Shown here one piece after another: positions 7,424 to 14,605 of a stretch of DNA of 21,138 nt. The stretch is from UBA2256 sp964453055. GTDB taxonomy: Bacteria; Spirochaetota; Spirochaetia; Treponematales; Rectinemataceae. The position numbers and the translations under genes are program-made. The first letter of the stretch is position 1. Every line of letters starts with the position of its first letter. The stretch lies in contig CAYVOD010000031.1 of assembly GCA_964453055.1 (NCBI GenBank), positions 1 through 21,138 of the forward strand, written 5' to 3'. The notes under the pieces are model-generated. The model was not told the origin of the DNA, made no database searches, and was given only the letters and a program-made list of their open reading frames with translations.

Positions 7424-7999
7424 ATGAAGAGCATTAAAGGAACAAAAACCGAAGTAAATCTCATGGCGGCCTTCGCCGGAGAATCCCAGGCTAGGAATAA
7501 ATATTCGTATTTCGCGTCCAAGGCAAAGGACGAAGGCTATGTTCAAATGGCACTGGTTTTCGAGGAGACGGCCAACCAGGAAAAGGAGCATGCCAAGCGC
7601 TTGTTCAAATTCATGGAAGGCGGCACCACCACCATAACGGGGACCTTCCCCTCTGGAGTCATCGGCAGCACCAGGGAAAACCTAGCCGAAGCAGCGGGCG
7701 GAGAAAACTACGAGTGGAAGGAGATGTATCCCTCCTTCGCCAAGGTAGCCAGGGCAGAAGGTTTCGACGCCATCGCCACCGTTTTCGAGTCGATCGCAGT
7801 GGCCGAAAAGCAGCATGCCAAGCGCTACGAAGGCTTCATGGCCAATATCGACTCGGGCAAGGTTTTCAAGAAGGACAAGGCCGTTGTCTGGAGATGCATC
7901 AACTGCGGCTACCTGTTCGAAGGTGAGGCCGCTCCCAAGGCCTGCCCCGCCTGCGCCCATCCCCAGGCATATTTCGAAGTATTAGCCGAAAACTGGTAG
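7424..7999 (+). CDS. rbr: Rubrerythrin, NADH-dependent peroxidase of anaerobes
   Basis: This cytoplasmic enzyme reduces hydrogen peroxide with electrons passed through rubredoxin. The 191 residues equal the length of Desulfovibrio rubrerythrin. The ferritin-like four-helix domain has the diiron ligands Glu20, Glu53, His56, Glu94 and Glu97 at the expected numbers, and a second ExxH at Glu128/His131. The C-terminal rubredoxin-like domain has Cys158, Cys161, Cys174 and Cys177 for one FeS4 iron. The ATG at 7424 has AAGGAGG 6 bp upstream and gives the family's usual N-terminus, whereas the open frame extends much further upstream. It is the first gene of the rbr-dfx-rub operon behind a strong promoter. 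Confidence 0.96.
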   Translation: MKSIKGTKTEVNLMAAFAGESQARNKYSYFASKAKDEGYVQMALVFEETANQEKEHAKRLFKFMEGGTTTITGTFPSGVIGSTRENLAEAAGGENYEWKEMYPSFAKVARAEGFDAIATVFESIAVAEKQHAKRYEGFMANIDSGKVFKKDKAVVWRCINCGYLFEGEAAPKACPACAHPQAYFEVLAENW

Positions 8000-8007
8000 A
8001 ATCGAGG

Positions 8008-8023
8008 GGATTGTTCACAATCC
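8008..8023 (+). other. Intercistronic hairpin between rubrerythrin and desulfoferrodoxin
   Basis: GGATTG (8008-8013) and CAATCC (8018-8023) pair around a TTCA tetraloop. It lies in the 47-bp gap, followed by the dfx ribosome site AAGGAGG. No U-run follows, so it may be a processing or stability element that lets rubrerythrin mRNA outlast the rest. Confidence 0.4.
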
Positions 8024-8046
8024 GCCCATTAATAAGGAGGCTATAG

Positions 8047-8421
8047 ATGGTCGAAAAACGGCAGGTTTACAAGTGCCTTAAATGCGGCAACATCGTGGAA
8101 GTCCTCGAAGTTGGCGGCGGGGAGCTTGTTTGCTGCGGCGAGCCCATGAAGCTCATGGTGGAAAATACCGTGGACGCTTCCAAGGAAAAACATGTGCCAG
8201 TCATAGAAAAGAGCCCCGAAGGCTGGTGGGTCACAGTAGGCTCAGTTCTCCATCCCATGGAGGAAAAGCATTACATACAGTGGATCGAGCTCCTGGCCGA
8301 CGGCAAGGTCCTGAGGGCAGAGCTCAAGCCGGGAGATGAACCAAGGGCTTTCTTCGCCTGCAAGGCCACCAAGGTCGGCGCCAGGGAATACTGCAATCTT
8401 CACGGGCTTTGGAAGGCCTGA
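8047..8421 (+). CDS. dfx: Desulfoferrodoxin (2Fe superoxide reductase)
   Basis: This enzyme reduces superoxide to hydrogen peroxide in the cytoplasm without making oxygen, using rubredoxin as electron donor. The 124 residues contain both metal centres of class II superoxide reductases. Center I is the desulforedoxin-like site Cys10, Cys13, Cys29 and Cys30. Center II is the catalytic Fe(His)4Cys site, with His49, His69, His75, Cys116 and His119, plus the lid residues Glu47-Lys48. All are at the canonical numbers. The start has AAGGAGG 6-7 bp upstream. It sits between rubrerythrin, which removes its product, and rubredoxin, its donor. Confidence 0.97.
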   Translation: MVEKRQVYKCLKCGNIVEVLEVGGGELVCCGEPMKLMVENTVDASKEKHVPVIEKSPEGWWVTVGSVLHPMEEKHYIQWIELLADGKVLRAELKPGDEPRAFFACKATKVGAREYCNLHGLWKA

Positions 8422-8447
8422 AAATAGTAAATACCAAGGAGAAAACG

Positions 8448-8609
8448 ATGCAGAAATACGTATGCGAAGTGTGCGGCTACATCTACGACCCCGCCGAGGG
8501 CGACGCTGATGGCAAAATCGCGGCGGGAACTCCCTTCGAGAAATTGCCCGAGGACTGGGTATGCCCCATGTGCGGAGCGGGCAAGGATTCTTTCTCGCCG
8601 GTTAGCTGA
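8448..8609 (+). CDS. rub: Rubredoxin
   Basis: This 53-residue one-iron electron carrier has the four ligands in two CxxC pairs, Cys6/Cys9 and Cys39/Cys42, with the usual spacing, plus the typical YIYDPAEGD and DWVCPMCG. The ATG at 8448 has AAGGAG 6 bp upstream; the frame is open further 5' into the end of dfx, but that start would add an atypical N-terminus. It lies 26 bp after dfx. It probably donates electrons to both desulfoferrodoxin and rubrerythrin encoded upstream. Confidence 0.96.
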   Translation: MQKYVCEVCGYIYDPAEGDADGKIAAGTPFEKLPEDWVCPMCGAGKDSFSPVS

Positions 8610-8624
8610 TAAGGGATCAAGGGC

Positions 8625-8915
8625 GTGATTTCTCGGGAAGATTTTATATTCACTCTCGGATACGACGGTTCGACCGCCGTCGTGGACGGGAAGGCGCGGA
8701 AGGAATTCGGCAGGCTGTCAACGATGGAATTAGCCGAGAAAGGCCTCTATAGGGCCGCTTTTTCCTCGGCACTCTATTCGGGAAAGCCCGAAGAGATGAA
8801 AGCCTTCATAGATTTTTTCAACGGCAAGGCAGGCACCGCGTATGAGGAAGCCATACAGCTTTCGCGCCTCTTCGGGGTCTATCTCGAGGAAGTGGGCAAA
8901 ACCGTAGTGCTCTGA
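8625..8915 (+). CDS. Uncharacterised 96-residue protein of the rubredoxin operon
   Basis: I do not recognise this small soluble protein. It starts with GTG at 8625, 15 bp after the rubredoxin stop, preceded by a purine-rich AAGGGATCAAGGG stretch. It is acidic to neutral, has no cysteine or histidine, no membrane segment and no signal peptide. That makes a metal-binding redox role unlikely. The N-terminus (FIFTLGYDGSTAVVDGKA) looks like a beta hairpin and the rest is predicted helical. The terminator right after it makes it the last member of the rbr-dfx-rub transcript, so a link to oxidative stress is plausible but unproven. Base composition and the clean frame support it being coding. Confidence 0.7.
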   Translation: MISREDFIFTLGYDGSTAVVDGKARKEFGRLSTMELAEKGLYRAAFSSALYSGKPEEMKAFIDFFNGKAGTAYEEAIQLSRLFGVYLEEVGKTVVL

Positions 8916-8932
8916 CGCTCGCGCTTAAACGG

Positions 8933-8972
8933 AAGGAGACCGACTCGCACAAGCAAGCCGGTCTCCTTTTTT
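8933..8972 (+). terminator. Rho-independent terminator of the rubrerythrin operon
   Basis: AAGGAGACCG (8933-8942) pairs perfectly with CGGTCTCCTT (8959-8968) around a 16-base loop, and the T-run 8967-8972 follows the GC core. It begins 17 bp after the stop of the 96-residue gene. On the minus strand no T-run follows, so it mainly serves the forward operon. Confidence 0.88.
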
Positions 8973-9024
8973 AATGTCTAATTTAAATCGCGCAACGTTT
9001 ATAATGATTTTCTACGCTTATGGG

Positions 9025-10275
9025 TCAGCGCAATTCCATAATCCTGCACTTGAGATATTTTGACTCGGCGTATCCGGAAACGATTGGATGGTCCATATCC
9101 TGGGTCCGGGCTTCTATGAGGCGGATCCTTCGGCCGCAATCGAAGGCAGCGTCCTCGATCATCGATTCGAAGCGGCGTTCGTCGAACCAATAGGAACAGG
9201 AACAACTAACGAGAACCCCGCCGCGGTTCAATAAACGCATGGCTCGCAGGTTGATTTCCTTGTAGCCCTTGTAGGCCTGCTCGACGCTTGAGTGGCTTTT
9301 CGCGAAGGCCGGCGGGTCCAGAATGATGAGGTCGAACTTCGCTTTTTCCTTTTCCAGGTTCCGCAGGTAATCGAAAGCATTGGCTTCCATGACTGAATAT
9401 CGAGATTCTACGCAGTTCAGGGCCGCGTTGCGCGCCGCGGCGGCCAGGGCCCCGCGGGAAGAATCCACGGCCAGCACCCGGGTGGCCCCGGCCTTGGCCG
9501 CGAGTATCCCGAATCCGCCTTGGTTGCAGAAAACGTCAAGGACGGCCGCGCCGGAAGCGTATTTGGCCGCCGCGGCGCGATTGGCCCGCTGGTCCAGAAA
9601 CCAGCCCGTCTTCTGGCCCTCGGAAAGATCAACTGAGAATAACGCTTCCCCTTCTTGGATCAACACATTCTCCGGCACCGTGCCGTATAGAAGGCCGGTA
9701 GAAGCCTCCAAGCCCTCCAGCGCGCGGACAGGAGCCTCGGAGCGTTCGACGATGCCGTCCGGGGCGAATACCTCGATTAAGGATTGCACGATTTCGGCCT
9801 TTCTCAGCTCGACCCCGAGGCTGAGAAACTGGCAGGAGAGCCATCTGCCAGGAGGCATTCGTTTCGGATCTGCCACATCGGCCCGCCCGACAAAAAGATC
9901 GACTATGAGCCCCGGCACGTTGTCGGCTTCGCCAAAGACCAGGCGCTGGCTTTCATTTTTGTCGTCGAAAAATCTTCGTCGCCAAGCCAAGGCATCGTTG
10001 AACGATTTTTTAAAAAAATCCTTGTCGGCCTTCTCGCCTGTCCTGGTATAGAGCCTTATCCTTATTTTCGAGGAAGGGTTATAGAATCCTTTGCCTAGAA
10101 AGGAAGCCTTGCTGTCGAAAAGGCTAATTTCCGCGCCGGGCGGAGGCGAGCCTTCAACAAAGGCAATTTCGTTATCGTACGCCCAAGGATGGCCCCGCTT
10201 GATGCGAAGCTCCTCCCTGGGCTTCAATACCGCGCGGAAACCGCGACGTGAACTGGCAGCAACTTTATCGCTCAT
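9025..10275 (-). CDS. rlmI: 23S rRNA (cytosine-C5) methyltransferase, RlmI family
   Basis: This 416-residue class I SAM-dependent methyltransferase is of the YccW/RlmI family, whose E. coli member makes m5C1962 in 23S rRNA. An N-terminal PUA-like RNA-binding domain (about 15-80, with the typical RIKRGHPWAYDNEI) is followed by a middle domain and the Rossmann methyltransferase core. Motif I is VLDVFCNQGGFG (245-256), the DPP motif is LDPPAFAKS (319-327), and the C-terminal SCSCS (357-361) carries cysteines at the motif VI position. GGFFLDQR-type residues appear as GWFLDQR (224-230). The ATG has only a weak GAAGG 12 bp upstream. It lies 85 bp downstream of the H1-like gene on the same strand. 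The exact target nucleotide is inferred from the family. Confidence 0.88.
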   Translation of the reverse strand: MSDKVAASSRRGFRAVLKPREELRIKRGHPWAYDNEIAFVEGSPPPGAEISLFDSKASFLGKGFYNPSSKIRIRLYTRTGEKADKDFFKKSFNDALAWRRRFFDDKNESQRLVFGEADNVPGLIVDLFVGRADVADPKRMPPGRWLSCQFLSLGVELRKAEIVQSLIEVFAPDGIVERSEAPVRALEGLEASTGLLYGTVPENVLIQEGEALFSVDLSEGQKTGWFLDQRANRAAAAKYASGAAVLDVFCNQGGFGILAAKAGATRVLAVDSSRGALAAAARNAALNCVESRYSVMEANAFDYLRNLEKEKAKFDLIILDPPAFAKSHSSVEQAYKGYKEINLRAMRLLNRGGVLVSCSCSYWFDERRFESMIEDAAFDCGRRIRLIEARTQDMDHPIVSGYAESKYLKCRIMELR

Positions 10276-10360
10276 GGCGCCTGACCTTCAAGATCTCGAA
10301 AGCGCACAACGCCATCTCGATCCATGATATCTTGAGATGATTCTTACAGCGGAGAACAGT

Positions 10361-10876
10361 CTACTTCGCTTTCTTGGGCGGCCTGCCTCGTCGAGTGGCT
10401 TTGGGCTTTTCCTGTACCGCAGGATTCTGCGCCTGGGCTGTCTGGGCAATTTCCGCTACAGGTTTTGCCGTGACGGCTTTTTCAACCGGCGCTTTCGCCT
10501 TTACCAAAGCTTTTTTCGCGGCTGGTTTTTTTGCCGCAGGCTTTTTCACCGCTTCTTTCGCCTTGGGGGCGGCTTTTTTTTCAGTCGCTACTTTCTTCGC
10601 CGCCTTCTTCGCTCCCGACGCTTTCGGTTTCGCAACCTTTTTCGCCGCCTTTGGCTTTACCGGACTTTCTTTCTTTCCGGCCGCTTTTTTAGCGGTTTTT
10701 TTTGGGGCGGCTTTTTTGGCTGTCTTCTTGGCTGCTGCGGGTTTTTTCGCGGGAGCCTCGGGTGATTCAGTTGCGATAGCCGCTTCTAGCACAGAGAGGT
10801 ATTTAGTGATGATTTCGGCCAGGTCGCGTCCGTTTCTCACGAGCTTCTTCATCGATGTCAACGCTTTTTTATCCAC
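10361..10876 (-). CDS. Histone H1-like Lys/Ala-rich DNA-binding protein with AT-hook
   Basis: The 171 residues have three parts. A 40-residue mixed N-terminus (LVRNGRDLAEIITKYLSVL) may form one or two helices. A roughly 95-residue low-complexity tail consists of KKPAAKK/AAKKxAK-like units, as in eukaryotic H1 tails and bacterial H1-like nucleoproteins. The end carries RRGRPP (162-167), a classic AT-hook core. It probably binds and condenses DNA as a nucleoid protein. The start is GTG with GGAGG 7 bp upstream. A good promoter lies just before it, back to back with radA. The low-complexity tail makes family assignment by similarity unreliable; the composition is not an artefact, because start, ribosome site and promoter agree. 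Confidence 0.85.
   Translation of the reverse strand: MDKKALTSMKKLVRNGRDLAEIITKYLSVLEAAIATESPEAPAKKPAAAKKTAKKAAPKKTAKKAAGKKESPVKPKAAKKVAKPKASGAKKAAKKVATEKKAAPKAKEAVKKPAAKKPAAKKALVKAKAPVEKAVTAKPVAEIAQTAQAQNPAVQEKPKATRRGRPPKKAK
10475..10756 (-). repeat. Low-complexity Lys/Ala codon repeat in the H1-like gene
   Basis: Degenerate repeats of AAG/AAA and GCC/GCG codons encode residues 41-134. The opposite strand therefore shows long open frames rich in Phe and Gly/Ala, which are shadows. Such tracts tend to change length between strains. Confidence 0.8.
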
Positions 10877-10896
10877 GTGGAAACCTCCGTATATAT

Positions 10897-10926
10897 ATCA
10901 TAATGCAGAAAACCATGATATGACAA
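10897..10926 (-). promoter_or_regulatory. Sigma70-type promoter of the H1-like gene
   Basis: On the minus strand TTGTCA (10926-10921) and TATGAT (10902-10897) are 18 bp apart, inside an A/T-rich stretch. The predicted transcript start near 10890 is followed directly by the GGAGG ribosome site and the GTG start, so the leader is very short. Confidence 0.6.
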
Positions 10927-10960
10927 GAGAATAAATAAATTTCGTTTTTCATGCGATCCA

Positions 10961-10989
10961 TTGAAGCGAACGAGTCGCTCGGATACGAT
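10961..10989 (+). promoter_or_regulatory. Possible promoter placing radA on a near-leaderless transcript
   Basis: TTGAAG (10961-10966) and TACGAT (10984-10989) are 17 bp apart, and the radA ATG at 10999 comes only 10 bp after the -10 box. No Shine-Dalgarno sequence precedes that ATG, which fits a leaderless or nearly leaderless mRNA. The call is tentative. Confidence 0.4.
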
Positions 10990-10998
10990 ATACGTAGT

Positions 10999-12333
10999 AT
11001 GAAGAAAACAGCTACACTTTATCGTTGCTCCAATTGCGGCCACTCAGAGCCTAAATGGCTTGGACGCTGCCCCGAATGCGGACAATGGAACAGCCTCCTC
11101 GAGCAGACTCAAACAAGCCGTTCTAAGAGGCTCGAAATAAAGGGTGAAAGCTATTCGCTGCCTATTAAATCGATAGATCCATCGTCGGGAACCCGCATAT
11201 TTTCGGGAAACGAAGAATTGGACAGAGTCTTAGGCGGCGGCTTTATGCGCGGTTCAGCCATTTTATTGGGAGGAGAGCCTGGTATAGGAAAAAGCACGCT
11301 CCTGCTGCAATTATGCGCAAGCATAAAATCAGCGGGCAGGCTCCTCTATATTTCCGGCGAAGAATCGCCCGCCCAGATCCGCATGCGGGCCGATAGGTTA
11401 GGTGCCCTCAAAGAGGGCCTCGAAGTACTATGCACCTCGGAGCTGGATAAAATAATTTCCGCAATGGACGCTGTACGGCCCATTCTCGTCGTCATCGATT
11501 CGATACAAACGGTGTATTCGCCCGACGCGGGCCTGGTTCCCGGATCGGCCAACCAAATAAAGTACTGCACCCTCGAACTCACTGAATGGGCGAAAAATCA
11601 CGACGCGATAATAATCTTCGTCGCCCATGTCACGAAGGACGGATTTATCGCCGGTCCTAAGGCCGCCGAGCATATAGTTGACGCCGTGCTCGCGTTCGAG
11701 CAGGCTGAGGGCGAGCTGCGAGCCCTGCGCGCCACCAAGAACAGGTACGGTTCTACCGACGAGCTGGGCCTGTACAGGATGGGGCCGAAAGGCTTGGAGG
11801 AGATCGCCGATCCCACAGGAATCCTCTTGGTGCGCCGCGCCGGAGAATTGCCCCCGGGGACGACGGTGGCCCTGGTGCATGAAGGTTCGAGAATTCTCTT
11901 GGTGGAACTCCAAGCCCTCACCGTGCCGGCGAAGGCCGGGCTAACCCGAGTATATTCCGACAGGATCGACGCATCCCGGGTGGCGCGCATCGCGGCTGTA
12001 CTTGAAAAACAGACGGGAATCAAACTCTCGGATCAAGATCTCTATATAAACGTGGCAGGCGGCCTTCGATTGACCGAGCCTGGCATAGACCTTGCGTTGG
12101 CCGCCGCTTTATATTCGGCCAGGACTAATCAAAGCGTACCGAAGGACTCGGCTCTCGCTGGCGAACTGTCCCTGGCCGGCGAAATCAGGCCGGTGCGGCA
12201 AATGGCTAAGCGCGCCAAGGCCGCGAAAGCGCTTGGTTTTTCGCGCACGTTGGGGCCAGCCGAACATGGGGCAGGAAAAGAATGGCTGCAGGCAATCTCA
12301 CTAAGGGCGGCCATAAAGATGCTCTGGAGTTGA
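10999..12333 (+). CDS. radA: DNA repair protein RadA (Sms)
   Basis: This RecA-related ATPase/helicase promotes branch migration and processing of recombination intermediates. The 444 residues show the full family layout. The N-terminal zinc ribbon has Cys10, Cys13, Cys24 and Cys27, and Walker A GGEPGIGKST (91-100) has Lys98. The RadA-specific KNRYGS is at 247-252, and a C-terminal Lon-protease-like domain contains GLRLTEPGIDLALA. The ATG at 10999 gives the usual N-terminus (MKKTATLYRC). An in-frame ATG at 10951 would add 16 residues but lies upstream of the candidate promoter. The gene is divergent from the H1-like gene and ends 1 bp before malQ. Confidence 0.95.
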   Translation: MKKTATLYRCSNCGHSEPKWLGRCPECGQWNSLLEQTQTSRSKRLEIKGESYSLPIKSIDPSSGTRIFSGNEELDRVLGGGFMRGSAILLGGEPGIGKSTLLLQLCASIKSAGRLLYISGEESPAQIRMRADRLGALKEGLEVLCTSELDKIISAMDAVRPILVVIDSIQTVYSPDAGLVPGSANQIKYCTLELTEWAKNHDAIIIFVAHVTKDGFIAGPKAAEHIVDAVLAFEQAEGELRALRATKNRYGSTDELGLYRMGPKGLEEIADPTGILLVRRAGELPPGTTVALVHEGSRILLVELQALTVPAKAGLTRVYSDRIDASRVARIAAVLEKQTGIKLSDQDLYINVAGGLRLTEPGIDLALAAALYSARTNQSVPKDSALAGELSLAGEIRPVRQMAKRAKAAKALGFSRTLGPAEHGAGKEWLQAISLRAAIKMLWS

Positions 12334-12334
12334 T

Positions 12335-14488
12335 ATGAAGTATTTGCGTAAGGGCAAGCGATCGACCGGCTTCGCGCTGCCGTTGCTATCCCTAAACACG
12401 GCTAAAGGACCTTGCGGCGAGTTTCCCGATATCATCCTCATGGCCCGCTTGGCTAAATACTGGGGCATGAATCTTCTGCAGATCCTGCCCGTCAACGATA
12501 CGGGCTTCGAAACCTCGCCCTATAGCGCCCTATCGGCTTTCGCCTTGAACCCTATCTACGTACGGATAGCCGATCTTCCCGAGCTCGACGGCTTTGCCTC
12601 GCGGGCCGAAAAGCTTCAGAAAAAGCCGGACCAGTCCGCCGCGGAATCAGGAGGAAGCGAAAAAGCGTTGAGCGATTTTCTTCGACAAGCGGGAATCCGC
12701 ACCAAAGCCTTGACCGCGCGCGCGCGGGAATGGGCAGCCCAGGAAGGCGCCCTGCCTTACGAGCGCATACTCGCCGAAAAACTATCCATCCTTGAATCCT
12801 TGTGGAATTCCCTCCTCGGCTCTTCAAAATCCGCAGGGATGATGGAACAGGTCGAAGACTGGAGCGCGGCGAAAACCTGGGTCAAGACCTACGCCTGCTT
12901 TGTCGAGCTCAAGCGGCGCAACTTTCGAAAGCCCTGGTGGGAATGGGGCGATTTCCGAAACCCCGACGCCGCGGCAATTCAGAATCTCTGGTCCAATCCC
13001 GAATTCGCTTCCTCCTTGCGCTTCCACGCCTGGGTCCAAATGCGCGCCGAAGAACAATTCGCCGAAGCCTGCCGCGGGGCCTTTGCGCTAGGCGTCGACG
13101 TCATGGGGGATATTCCCATCATGCTCAATAAGGATTCCGCAGATGTCTGGGAGCGGCGGAATCTTTTCGACCTGGACTTTACGGCGGGCGCCCCGCCGGA
13201 TATGTACTCCAGGCTCGGACAAAACTGGGGCTTTCCACTTTATCGCTGGGAGGTTATCGAAAAGGAAGACTATTCCTTCTGGAAAGAGCGCCTTTCCTCG
13301 GCCGACCAATTCTACTCGCTTTTCCGCATCGATCATGTGCTCGGATTTTTCAGAATCTGGGCGGTGGATATCGGCGAGTTAGACGGATTCCTCGGCCATT
13401 TCAGGCCCGAATACGGTCTGCTGTATCACGAACTCGACGCGCTTGGTTTCGACGCGGCGAGAATCCGCTGGCTTTCCAGGCCCCATGTGCCGGAATCCTA
13501 TCTCGAAGAGGCTTTCGAGGGATTGCCAAAGGAAATCGCCCAGAGCATAAGGGAAAAACTCTTCCGCCGTATCGATGCCGAACCGCTCTTTCTTTTTTCT
13601 CCTGAGGTTCGGGGTGGAAGGGATATCGAATCATCGATACAAGCGGCTATGCCCGGCGTACAGGCGGATGCTGGCGCCGTCGCGGGCTCTGAAATTTCTC
13701 TCCGGCAAGCCCTGGAAGCATGCAAGGATTGGCTTCTCGCCGCTTGGAGAGATAGAAGTCTCCTGGAAACCAGTAGCGGCCAGTTCGTACCTACCTGGGA
13801 ATACAGGGACACGAGAGCCTGGAAGAGCCTCGGAGAGGAGGAGCGGCGCCGGCTGGAAGGCCTTATGGCGCGTAGAAAAGCGGAATCCATGACCTTGTGG
13901 GAAAGAAACGGCGCAAAAATCCTCAAGATACTTGTGGATAGCGTAGGCATGCAGGCTTGCGCCGAAGACTTGGGCGCCGTCCCTCCCTGCGTGCCCGCCG
14001 TCCTTTCCAAGCTTGGCATCCCGGGCTTGAGGGTGCTCCGCTGGCACAGGGCTTGGGATAAGGAGGGCGCTCCTTACATAGCTCTGGACGAGTACCCCGA
14101 GGATTCGGTCGCCTGCATGTCGGTCCACGATTCGAGCAACCTGCGGCAATGGTGGGAAGAGGAAGCGGATCGCCAGGCCCTCTGGGATATGCTGGGACCA
14201 AAACCCGCGACAGGCCGCCCTGCGCCCGCCGCCTTGCAACCGGAAGACGCCTACTCCCTGCTTCTGGGTTTCTCGGCGGTAAAAGCAAGAGTTCTCGTCC
14301 ATCCTCTGCAGGATCTTCTCGCCGCAAGCGCACGCTATCGCGAAGCGGACCCGGCCAGGGAAAGGATAAACGTGCCGGGTACCAGCGGCGGAATGAATTG
14401 GCGCTACAGGCTGAAACCCCAAATCGAGGAGCTCCTGCAAGACCAAGGCTTTGCCGCACTTATCACAGCCATGACTTCGGCGCGCTAG
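12335..14488 (+). CDS. malQ: 4-alpha-glucanotransferase (amylomaltase, GH77)
   Basis: This cytoplasmic enzyme moves alpha-1,4-glucan segments between maltooligosaccharides and releases glucose. The 717 residues cover a GH77 barrel. The N-terminal substrate site has SPYSALSAFALNP. The nucleophile is Asp333 in FRIDHV, the acid/base is Glu544 in AEDLG, and the third carboxylate is Asp599 next to His598 in SVHDSS, where most family members read THDN-T. Residues about 90-200 hold a helical insertion that makes it longer than Thermus amylomaltase (500). The start is 1 bp after the radA stop, with its GGAG inside radA, so translation is probably coupled, although no functional link to DNA repair is evident. 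Confidence 0.93.
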   Translation: MKYLRKGKRSTGFALPLLSLNTAKGPCGEFPDIILMARLAKYWGMNLLQILPVNDTGFETSPYSALSAFALNPIYVRIADLPELDGFASRAEKLQKKPDQSAAESGGSEKALSDFLRQAGIRTKALTARAREWAAQEGALPYERILAEKLSILESLWNSLLGSSKSAGMMEQVEDWSAAKTWVKTYACFVELKRRNFRKPWWEWGDFRNPDAAAIQNLWSNPEFASSLRFHAWVQMRAEEQFAEACRGAFALGVDVMGDIPIMLNKDSADVWERRNLFDLDFTAGAPPDMYSRLGQNWGFPLYRWEVIEKEDYSFWKERLSSADQFYSLFRIDHVLGFFRIWAVDIGELDGFLGHFRPEYGLLYHELDALGFDAARIRWLSRPHVPESYLEEAFEGLPKEIAQSIREKLFRRIDAEPLFLFSPEVRGGRDIESSIQAAMPGVQADAGAVAGSEISLRQALEACKDWLLAAWRDRSLLETSSGQFVPTWEYRDTRAWKSLGEEERRRLEGLMARRKAESMTLWERNGAKILKILVDSVGMQACAEDLGAVPPCVPAVLSKLGIPGLRVLRWHRAWDKEGAPYIALDEYPEDSVACMSVHDSSNLRQWWEEEADRQALWDMLGPKPATGRPAPAALQPEDAYSLLLGFSAVKARVLVHPLQDLLAASARYREADPARERINVPGTSGGMNWRYRLKPQIEELLQDQGFAALITAMTSAR

Positions 14489-14605
14489 GGCCCAACCCGA
14501 GGACGATCCCAAAGCAAGCCTCTCGCGGCCTCCGGCCAGTCCCCCTGTTCCGCCGCCGTTCGCTTGTGCTACCATGATCGGGCTCGTAAACCTAGGGAAG
14601 GCTTA

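Noticed and set aside
8995..9006. TTTATAATG, resembling a -10 box on the plus strand after the operon terminator
   Set aside because: No plus-strand gene follows and no suitable -35 hexamer was seen; it is probably A/T-rich chance sequence.
10374..10934. Plus-strand Phe/Ala/Gly-rich frames opposite the H1-like gene, resembling hydrophobic repeat proteins
   Set aside because: They are the reverse complement of Lys/Ala codon repeats. The minus strand has a promoter, GGAGG and GTG start; these frames have none.
13631..14575. Minus-strand open frame of 314 residues opposite malQ
   Set aside because: It overlaps the malQ active-site region; the sense strand has all GH77 catalytic residues and the antisense product is compositionally odd.
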